Source: Gammaproteobacteria bacterium (GTDB taxonomy: Bacteria; Pseudomonadota; Gammaproteobacteria; Arenicellales; Poriferihabitantaceae). Taken from it: a DNA stretch of 44,672 bases. Of the stretch, positions 37,206 through 44,672 are shown one piece after another. Location of the stretch: positions 1-44,672 of the forward strand of contig VYGS01000059.1 in NCBI GenBank assembly GCA_009841725.1. Reading direction: 5' to 3'. Position 1 is the stretch's first letter, and each line of letters opens with the position of its first letter. The position numbers were made by a program, and so were the translations under genes. The notes beneath the pieces are model-generated. The model worked only from the letters and a program-made list of their open reading frames with translations, had not been told where the DNA came from and did no database searches.

Positions 37206-38861
37206 ATGACGCAAGAACTGCCTGAACGCGAATCGATGGAAGTCGATGTCGTTGTCGTGGGGGCGGGACCGGCCGGCCTCGCCACGGCCTGCCGCCTGAT
37301 GCAACTCGCCACCGAAAACGGCAGGGAGCTGTCCGTGGTCGTTTTGGAGAAGGGTTCCGAAGTCGGCGCCCACATCCTCTCGGGCGCCCTGTTCGAGCCG
37401 AGAGCGCTGAACGAGCTGTTCCCGGACTGGAAGGACATGGAGGCGCCGCTCAACACTCCGGTGACCCGGGATCAGGTCTACCTGTTCAAGAACGCGTCCA
37501 GGGCGAGCCGGATGCCGCTCTGGATGGTCCCCAAGCCCATGCACAACGAGGGCAACTACATCATCAGTCTGGGCGAGCTGTGCCGGTGGCTGGCCCAGCA
37601 GGCGGAAAATCTCGGCGTGGAAATCTACCCCGGCTTTCCCGCGTCGGAAGTCCTGTATCACGAGGACGGCAGCATCAAGGGCGTCGCCACCGGGGAGATG
37701 GGACGCGGGGCCGACGGCCAGCCGAAAGACAGCTACGAGCCGGGAATGGAGCTTCACGCGGCGGTCACGGTCTTTGCCGAAGGGTGCCGCGGACACCTGG
37801 GCAAGGAGCTGATCCGAAAGTTCGAGCTGGACCGCTCTGCCCAGACCCAGCACTACGGGATCGGGATCAAGGAGTTGTGGAAGATCGACTCCTCCAGGCA
37901 CGAGGCCGGTCTCGTCGTCCACGGCGGCGGCTGGCCGCTGTCCGAGCACGGCGCGTCGGGCGGTTCGTTCCTGTACCACCTCGGTGACGATCTCGTGTCC
38001 ATGGGTCTGATCACGGATCTCGGCTATGCCAACCCGTACATCAGCCCTTTCGACGAGTTGCAGCGATTCAAGCACCATCCCGTCATCCGGCAGTATCTCG
38101 AAGGCGGCGAGCGGATCGCCTACGGCGCCCGGGCGATCACCAAGGGCGGCCTCAACGCCCTGCCCAAGATGACCCTGCCCAATGCGCTGCTGATCGGGTG
38201 CGACGCCGGGACGCTCAACTTTTCCAAGATCAAGGGATCGCACACCGCGATGAAGTCCGGCCTCCTGGCCGCGGAGTCGGTGTTCCGGTTTCTCCAGGGC
38301 GAGAGCGCCCTCGACGACTTCGAGCACCACTTCAAGTCCTCGTGGCTCTACCAGGAACTCCACCGGTCCCGGAATTTCGGCGCGGCCCTTCACAAGTTCG
38401 GCGTATGGATGGGCGGGGCCTACAACTACATGGACCAGAACTGGTTCTCGGGAAAAATGCCTTTCAAGCTGTCCGATCCGGTTCCCGACCACGAGTCGCT
38501 TCAGGAGGCCGAGCGGTTCCAGCCGATCGACTACCCGAAACCGGACGGCGTGCTCAGTTTCGACAAGACCTCCTCGGTGTTTCTATCCAGCACGAACCAC
38601 GAGGAGGACCAGCCGGTCCACCTCTGTCTCGCCGAGCCCTCCAGGGCGGTCGAATGGAACCTGAGCCGGTACGCGGGACCGGAGGAGCGCTTCTGCCCGG
38701 CCGGCGTCTACGAGTTCGTCGACGAGGACGGGTCGAAACGGCTGCAGATCAATGCGCAGAACTGCGTGCACTGCAAGACCTGCGACATCAAGGATCCGAC
38801 CGGAAACATCAACTGGGTGACGCCCGAAGGTGCCGGGGGACCGAACTACGCCAACATGTAG
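37206..38861 (+). CDS. Electron transfer flavoprotein-ubiquinone oxidoreductase
   Basis: 551 aa; VVVVGAGPAGLATACRLMQLA, GAHILSGALFEPRALNELFPDW, C-terminal NAQNCVHCKTCDIKDPTGNINWVTPEGAGGPNYANM 4Fe-4S motif. Confidence 0.97.
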   Translation: MTQELPERESMEVDVVVVGAGPAGLATACRLMQLATENGRELSVVVLEKGSEVGAHILSGALFEPRALNELFPDWKDMEAPLNTPVTRDQVYLFKNASRASRMPLWMVPKPMHNEGNYIISLGELCRWLAQQAENLGVEIYPGFPASEVLYHEDGSIKGVATGEMGRGADGQPKDSYEPGMELHAAVTVFAEGCRGHLGKELIRKFELDRSAQTQHYGIGIKELWKIDSSRHEAGLVVHGGGWPLSEHGASGGSFLYHLGDDLVSMGLITDLGYANPYISPFDELQRFKHHPVIRQYLEGGERIAYGARAITKGGLNALPKMTLPNALLIGCDAGTLNFSKIKGSHTAMKSGLLAAESVFRFLQGESALDDFEHHFKSSWLYQELHRSRNFGAALHKFGVWMGGAYNYMDQNWFSGKMPFKLSDPVPDHESLQEAERFQPIDYPKPDGVLSFDKTSSVFLSSTNHEEDQPVHLCLAEPSRAVEWNLSRYAGPEERFCPAGVYEFVDEDGSKRLQINAQNCVHCKTCDIKDPTGNINWVTPEGAGGPNYANM

Positions 38862-38873
38862 GCGCGGCGGGAC

Positions 38874-41800
38874 CTATCCGATCCAGTTCCGCGCGTTTAG
38901 GAACATCCTGATCCAGGGGCTGTATTCGCCCCAGCCGTCGGGATGCCAGGAATTCGAGACGGTGCGCACGACGCGCTCGGGATGCGGCATCATGATCGTG
39001 AAGCGGCCGTCCCGGCTGGTGAACCCGGTCAACCCTCCGGACGAGCCGTTGGGATTCAGGGGATAGTGGTCCGTCGGACGGCCCCGGTTGTCCACGAATC
39101 GCAGACAGACCTGATCGCCCGTCTCGAGCGCGGCCGAATCCGCGGCATCCCTGAACCGCACCCTCCCCTCGCCGTGAGCGGTCGAGACGGGGATCATGGA
39201 GCCCTTCATGCCGGCCATCAGGATCGAGGTCTCCGACAGGATTTCCGTCATGACGAAACGGGCCTCGAACTGCTCCGAGGCATTGCGCACGAAATCCGGC
39301 CAGTGCTGTGCGCCCGGAATGATCTCCCGGATGCTCGAGAACATCTGGCAGCCGTTGCAGATGCCGAGCGCGAAGGTATCGGACCGGGCGAAGAACGCCT
39401 CGAAGGCATCCTTGAGCGCGGCGTTGTACAGGATCGATTTGCCCCACCCCGCTCCCGCGCCGAGCACGTCTCCGAACGAGAATCCCCCTCCGGCGGCCAG
39501 CCCCTGAAATTCCTCCAGGCCGAGACCGGCCACGATGTCGGTCATCGTGACGTCGTGCGGCGAGAAGCCGGCGAACTCGAACGCGGCCGCCAGCTCGACG
39601 TGGCCGTTGACGCCCTGTTCGCGCAGGATCGCGACCCGGGGCCGGTCGGCATGAATGTGCGGGGCTTCGAATATCCGCCTGGACAGATCCTGATCGTGTT
39701 CGAAGGTCAGGCGGCAGAACAGCCCGGGATCGTCCCGGTCCGCGATCCTGAGATATTCCCGGTCCGCACAGGCCGGATTGTCGCGCAGCCGCTGCATCTG
39801 CCAGGTGCTGCTCGACCAGGCCTGCTGACAGACCGTGCGGGACTGCGACAGCAGCAGAGCGTCCCCCTTGAGAATGTCCAGCCGGTCGTCCGGGTTGACG
39901 GCGCCGATTTCGCTGACGAGATCGTCCACACCCCATGACCGGGCCCATTTTTCGACTTCGGGCATCCGGCTCCGCTCGACCTGGATCACCGCTCCGAGCT
40001 CCTCGTTGAACAGGTAGCCCGGAATGTCGCGTTCGGTCTGCGGGATCGTGAGCGAGATGCCGCAGCGCGCGGCAAACATCATCTCGCAGACGGCCGAGAC
40101 CAGCCCCCCGTCGGAGCGGTCGTGGTAGGCCAGGGCAAGCCGGTTCTTCAACAGCGCCTGGACGAAGCCGAAGAATTTCCCGAGCCAGTCCGGCTCGTCG
40201 AGATCGGCGGGATCGTCCTGCGGCTGGCCGGTCACCTGAGCCAGGATGCTTCCTCCCAACCGATTCTTTCCCCGCCCCAGATCGACAAGCAGCAGCACCG
40301 TGTCCCGGCCGTCCTGCACCAGTTCGGGCGTCAGGGTGGCGCGCACATCCCGAACTTGCGCAAATCCGCTCACGATCAGCGACAACGGGGCCACCACCTT
40401 GCGTTCGTGCCCTTCAGAGTCCTGCCACACGGTTCGCATGGACATCGAGTCCTTGCCGACGGGAATGGAGAGGCCGAGCGTGGTGCAGACGTCCTGCGTG
40501 ACCGAGCGGACGGTTTCGTAAAGGGCCGCGTCGTGCCCGGGCTCCCCGGCCGCCACCATCCAGTTGGCCGACAGGCGGATCTTCCCGATCTCCCCGATGT
40601 CCGCCGCGGCCAGATTCGTGACGGCCTCGCCGATCGCCATGCGCCCGCTCGCCGGCGCATCGACAACCGCCACCGGAGTCCGCTCGCCGATGCCCATGGC
40701 CTGCCCGGAATGCGAGCGGTACCCGGATGCCGCGATCCCGACATCCGCCACCGGAACCTGCCACCGTCCCACCATCTGGTCCCGTGCAATCAGCCCCGTG
40801 ACGCTTCGATCGCCGATAGTCACGAGAAAGGTCTTGTCGCCGACCGTCGGGTGGCCGAGCACCCTGTCGAGCAATTCGTCAAGCGGCTCCTCCCATCTGC
40901 CCGGCGCCTTCGGCGGCGGTGCTTCGCTGACGGCGTCGCGCTCCATCCGAGGCGCGAAGTCGAACAGGAATTCCATGGGCAGGTCGACCGGGTCGGGATC
41001 GTTTTCGAACAGCGCGTCCGTCAGCACCAGTTTCCGCTCGGAGACCGCTTCGCCGACCACGGCATGCGGACAACGCTCCCTGCGGCAGAGTTTCTCGAAC
41101 ATTTCCAGCCGGTCGCGCTCGACAGCGAGGACATAGCGCTCCTGGGACTCGTTGCACCACACCTGCATCGGCGACATGGACGGCTCGTCGTTCGGAACGT
41201 TCCGCAACTCGAACACTCCGCCGCACAGGGAGTCGTGAACAAGCTCCGGCAGCGCGTTGCACAACCCGCCCGCCCCGACATCGTGAATGGAGAGAATCGG
41301 ACTGTCCGGCCCCAGCTCGCAACATGCGTTGATGACCTCCTGGCAGCGCCGCTGCATTTCCGCGTTCTCGCGCTGCACCGAGGCGAAGTCAAGCTCCTCG
41401 GCAGAACTGCCGGAGGCGGTGCTCGAGGCGGAACCGCCTCCGAGCCCGATCAGCATTCCCGGGCCGCCGAGGACCACGATCGGAGTCCGCTCGGGAATCT
41501 TTCCCTTCTCGACATGATCGGGCCGGATGCCTCCCACGCCGCCAGCGAGCATGATCGGCTTGTGATATCCGTGGCGTACGCCGCCGTCTGCGGATTCCGA
41601 TTCGAAGACCCTGAAATAGCCGGATACGCAGGGCCGCCCGAACTCGTTGTTGAAGGCCGCCGCCCCGACAGGGGCCTCGGTCATGATCTGCAGGGGGCTG
41701 GCGATCCGGCCGGGACGGCTTTCAGGACCTTCCCAGGGCCGCGCCATGCCGGGGAGCCGAAGATGGGACACGGAATAGCCGACCAGCCCGGCCCGCGGGC

Positions 41801-42800
41801 GGCCGCCCCGGCCCGTCGCCCCCTCGTCGCGGATCTCGCCGCCGGAGCCGGTTGCGGCACCCGGATAGGGCGAGATCGCGACCGGATGGTTGTGGGTCTC
41901 GACCTTGATCGTGTAGTGCTGCGTCTCGTCGCCATAGGCGTAGACCCGATCCGCAGTGCCGGGGGCAAACCGGGCAATGGGGTCACCCTCGATGACGGCG
42001 GCGTTGTCCGAATAGGCGGACAGCGTTCCGGCCGGATTCGAGGCATGGGTCTGTCGGATCATCCCGAACAGGGAATGGTCGGCCGCCTGTCCGTCTATCG
42101 TCCATCTCGAATTGAAGATCTTGTGGCGGCAATGCTCGGAGTTGATCTGGGCGAACATCATGAGCTCGGCGTCGGTCGGATTTCGGCCCATCCGGACGAA
42201 CCGGTCATGAAGGTAGTCGAGTTCCGCCGCATTCAGGGCAAAGCCGGATTCGTCATTGGCCCGAACCAGCGCCTCGCGTCCGCCTCCCAGGACATCGACT
42301 ACGGACAGCGGAGCGGGAACCGCATGGACGAACAGGGCTTCGGCCTGCGATTCGTTCCCGAGAACCGATTGCGTCATCGGATCGTAGACGATGCCGCCGA
42401 GTATGTCGTGGCCGGACGCGGCAAATCCTTTCCCGACGCCGCGAAACGCCCAGGAGAATCCCCTCTCGACACGAACGACCGGCTCCAGTCCGCACAGGTG
42501 AAAGATGTCCGTGGCCTTGCTCGACCAGGGGGAGATGGTCCCGATGCGCGGCACGACCAGCAATCGCGGGCCGCCATCGGCCGTGCGCGAAGAGGCGCGG
42601 GCGGTGTCCGGATTTTCGATTCCGAGCAGGGCGCGGATCGTCTCGGCGTGTTCCGGATCCGGCTGCCTCTCGAGTTCGATGAAGTAGATGTGGCGGACCC
42701 GGATGTCTTCGCAGCCGCCCAACGCCCTGGCAAGATCCCGCACGACACGGCGGCGGCGAAACTCCGAAAGCGCTTCGCCCCCGTAGAGCGTCAGGATCAT
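38874..42800 (-). CDS. purL: Phosphoribosylformylglycinamidine synthase, single-chain
   Basis: [20 protein letters not shown]...; [49 protein letters not shown]-terminal glutaminase [12 protein letters not shown]. Confidence 0.97.
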   Translation of the reverse strand: MILTLYGGEALSEFRRRRVVRDLARALGGCEDIRVRHIYFIELERQPDPEHAETIRALLGIENPDTARASSRTADGGPRLLVVPRIGTISPWSSKATDIFHLCGLEPVVRVERGFSWAFRGVGKGFAASGHDILGGIVYDPMTQSVLGNESQAEALFVHAVPAPLSVVDVLGGGREALVRANDESGFALNAAELDYLHDRFVRMGRNPTDAELMMFAQINSEHCRHKIFNSRWTIDGQAADHSLFGMIRQTHASNPAGTLSAYSDNAAVIEGDPIARFAPGTADRVYAYGDETQHYTIKVETHNHPVAISPYPGAATGSGGEIRDEGATGRGGRPRAGLVGYSVSHLRLPGMARPWEGPESRPGRIASPLQIMTEAPVGAAAFNNEFGRPCVSGYFRVFESESADGGVRHGYHKPIMLAGGVGGIRPDHVEKGKIPERTPIVVLGGPGMLIGLGGGSASSTASGSSAEELDFASVQRENAEMQRRCQEVINACCELGPDSPILSIHDVGAGGLCNALPELVHDSLCGGVFELRNVPNDEPSMSPMQVWCNESQERYVLAVERDRLEMFEKLCRRERCPHAVVGEAVSERKLVLTDALFENDPDPVDLPMEFLFDFAPRMERDAVSEAPPPKAPGRWEEPLDELLDRVLGHPTVGDKTFLVTIGDRSVTGLIARDQMVGRWQVPVADVGIAASGYRSHSGQAMGIGERTPVAVVDAPASGRMAIGEAVTNLAAADIGEIGKIRLSANWMVAAGEPGHDAALYETVRSVTQDVCTTLGLSIPVGKDSMSMRTVWQDSEGHERKVVAPLSLIVSGFAQVRDVRATLTPELVQDGRDTVLLLVDLGRGKNRLGGSILAQVTGQPQDDPADLDEPDWLGKFFGFVQALLKNRLALAYHDRSDGGLVSAVCEMMFAARCGISLTIPQTERDIPGYLFNEELGAVIQVERSRMPEVEKWARSWGVDDLVSEIGAVNPDDRLDILKGDALLLSQSRTVCQQAWSSSTWQMQRLRDNPACADREYLRIADRDDPGLFCRLTFEHDQDLSRRIFEAPHIHADRPRVAILREQGVNGHVELAAAFEFAGFSPHDVTMTDIVAGLGLEEFQGLAAGGGFSFGDVLGAGAGWGKSILYNAALKDAFEAFFARSDTFALGICNGCQMFSSIREIIPGAQHWPDFVRNASEQFEARFVMTEILSETSILMAGMKGSMIPVSTAHGEGRVRFRDAADSAALETGDQVCLRFVDNRGRPTDHYPLNPNGSSGGLTGFTSRDGRFTIMMPHPERVVRTVSNSWHPDGWGEYSPWIRMFLNARNWIG

Positions 42801-42823
42801 GCGTCGGACAGACGGGAGGCGGG

Positions 42824-43699
42824 TCAGGCGGCCCCGGCGATCTTCATCGCGCGGCGGACCGGATCGTGAAACTCCTCGGACAACCAGGTCATCGGGAGTC
42901 GAATCCCGTCCCGGATACGTCCCATCGCCCGAAGGGCCCATTTCGAGGGAATCGGGTTGGATTCGAGAAACAGGGCGTCGTGCAGGGGATTCAGCCGGTC
43001 ATTCAGTTCCTCCGCCCTGGCAAGATCCCCGTCGAGCGCCGCGCTGCACATTTCGCTCATGAGAGCGGGGGTGACATTCGCGGTGACGGAAATGCAGCCG
43101 TCCCCGCCGGCCTTCATCAACTCGAGCGCGGTGTCGTCGTTGCCGGAATACACCGCGAAATCGCTTCCGCATCGGGTCTTCAAATCCGCAACCCTGGGAA
43201 TGTCCGACGTCGCGTCCTTGATGCCGACGATGTTCGGCACTTCGGACAGCCGGACCACGGTGTCGTTGACCATGTCGAGCGACGTCCGGCCCGGAACGTT
43301 GTACAGGATTTGCGGCACGTCGACGCGTTCCGCGATGTGGGAAAAATGCGCCACCAGCCCGTGCTGCGTCGGCTTGTTGTAGTACGGCACCACCTGCAGG
43401 CAGGCGTGGATGTCGTACCGGGCCGCGCGTTCGGTCAGCTCGAGCGCCTCGGCGGTCGAGTTCGCGCCCGTGCCGGCGATGACCGGAATCCGCCCGGACA
43501 CGTATTCCACGGTCTTGGCAATCACTTCGATCTGCTCGTCGACGGTCAGGGTCGCCGATTCGCCGGTCGTTCCGACCGAGATGATGGCACGGGTCCCGCT
43601 TTCGACATGAAAATCCACGAGGCCGGCCAGACTCTCGAAGTCGACCGTCCCGTCCGGGTGCATGGGGGTGACAAGCGCAACAAGGCTTCCTCTTAGCAT
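42824..43699 (-). CDS. dapA: 4-hydroxy-tetrahydrodipicolinate synthase
   Basis: 291 aa; [81 protein letters not shown]. Confidence 0.96.
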   Translation of the reverse strand: MLRGSLVALVTPMHPDGTVDFESLAGLVDFHVESGTRAIISVGTTGESATLTVDEQIEVIAKTVEYVSGRIPVIAGTGANSTAEALELTERAARYDIHACLQVVPYYNKPTQHGLVAHFSHIAERVDVPQILYNVPGRTSLDMVNDTVVRLSEVPNIVGIKDATSDIPRVADLKTRCGSDFAVYSGNDDTALELMKAGGDGCISVTANVTPALMSEMCSAALDGDLARAEELNDRLNPLHDALFLESNPIPSKWALRAMGRIRDGIRLPMTWLSEEFHDPVRRAMKIAGAA

Positions 43700-43789
43700 G
43701 TCTGCTTCCGATAACAATGGCTTTTTCGATAGCCGGAATGGTACTACAATTCCCCTTCGGGAACACGCTCGCCGGACCATCGATTTCGC

Positions 43790-44533
43790 ATGAACAGATC
43801 GCACCAGACACGCATCGGACTGCTGCTTTGCGACGACGTGGACCGGGACTCGCAGGACCTGTACGGCACCTACAGCAACATGTACCAGCACGGCCTGGAT
43901 TCGGAGCGCACATCGATCGATCTGGTTCCGATCCGTTGCTTCGAGGGGGAATCCCCGCCGGACTCGCCCGGGGACTATGCCGGGTATATCGTCACCGGTT
44001 CGCGATACGGCGTCTACGAGGACCGGCCATGGATCGGCGATCTGCTGCAATTCATCCGCGATTGCCGGGATTCCCGATCCCGGGTGGTCGGGGTGTGCTT
44101 CGGCCATCAGGCGATCGCGCATGCGCTCGGCGGGCGCACGGAAAAATCCCCTGCCGGCTGGGGGTTCGGCATTCATGCCTCGACGATCACCCGCCGCCAG
44201 CCCTGGATGACGGACTACGAGATGCTCGACGGCGACGTGTACAACCTGGTGGTGATCCATCAGGATCAGGTGGTCGAAGTGCCGCCGATGTTCGAGACCA
44301 TCGCCAGCAACCGGTTCTGCCCCCACAGCATGATCGTCTCCGGCACGACAATGCTCGGCATCCAGGGCCATCCCGAGTTTTCGCGGGAATTCTGCCGATT
44401 CCGGGCCGATTTTCGCAAGGACCTCATCGGGCCGGAAATCTACGCGTCCACGATCCGCTCCCTCAAGGAGAAGTCGCTGCACTCGCAGACGGTGCTCAAG
44501 TGGATCTGCCGATTCCTGCTGATGCCCCGCTGA
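43790..44533 (+). CDS. Class I glutamine amidotransferase-like protein (stand-alone)
   Basis: 247 aa; RVVGVCFGHQAIAHALGG nucleophile motif, MLGIQGHPEFSREF His-x-Glu. Confidence 0.88.
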   Translation: MNRSHQTRIGLLLCDDVDRDSQDLYGTYSNMYQHGLDSERTSIDLVPIRCFEGESPPDSPGDYAGYIVTGSRYGVYEDRPWIGDLLQFIRDCRDSRSRVVGVCFGHQAIAHALGGRTEKSPAGWGFGIHASTITRRQPWMTDYEMLDGDVYNLVVIHQDQVVEVPPMFETIASNRFCPHSMIVSGTTMLGIQGHPEFSREFCRFRADFRKDLIGPEIYASTIRSLKEKSLHSQTVLKWICRFLLMPR

Positions 44534-44633
44534 TCCGCGCCGGATGGCCGGGCCCACAGACACTGCGCGCGGAGGTGCCCTCGATGCCGAGCACGTCGAT
44601 CCGGATTCTTGCGCCTGTTGTTAAGAGCAAATA

Positions 44634-44669
44634 GAACTGTCCGGTTTAATAGCACATGAATTGTCCGCT
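44634..44669. repeat. Two GAAYTGTCCGST repeats at the window edge, possibly the terminus of an insertion sequence
   Basis: GAACTGTCCGGT (44634-44645) and GAATTGTCCGCT (44658-44669), 24-nt period, AT-rich, cut off by window end. Confidence 0.3.
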
Positions 44670-44672
44670 ATC

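Noticed and set aside
40122-42869. 915-aa plus-strand ORF antisense to purL
   Set aside because: High-GC antisense artefact; purL on the minus strand is unambiguous
1-44672. CRISPR array, tRNA or rRNA genes
   Set aside because: No regularly spaced repeats and no tRNA/rRNA signatures noticed by eye; a tool scan (tRNAscan-SE, CRISPRCasFinder) would be needed for certainty

Overview
This is a high-GC bacterial (probably proteobacterial) chromosome window. It mixes core metabolism with four AT-richer accessory patches. Core and operon content: an mttB-like/cupin/DMGDH-GcvT operon (1.5-5.9 kb); a TPR protein, agmatinase, DUF2797 protein and folE (7.3-10.7 kb); a TakP-like TRAP transporter with an unusually long DctM (11.1-16.1 kb); a TM0106-like nuclease-helicase (20.2-23.5 kb); ahcY, metK, argB and a ferredoxin-NADP reductase (23.6-28.3 kb); a second TRAP operon with an amidase and a 2-hydroxyacid dehydrogenase (29.9-35.8 kb); then argD, ETF-QO, purL, dapA and a glutamine amidotransferase (35.8-44.5 kb). 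Accessory patches: a lipase-like gene (0.1-1.1 kb); a HigBA module bracketed by imperfect direct repeats (6.0-7.2 kb); a three-gene cassette of TIGR04255-like, HTH and 'SQTCDI' proteins plus a HicB remnant (17.1-20.1 kb); and an AAA/DUF4143 ATPase with an inverted repeat at its promoter (28.5-29.8 kb). The best candidate for an undescribed system is the 17.2-19.6 kb cassette. Next are the Tat/lipoprotein, coiled-coil-rich TRAP transporter and the structured, terminator-containing leader of metK. No rRNA, tRNA, CRISPR array or complete transposase was seen. All family calls come from reading motifs by eye; no database search was run.
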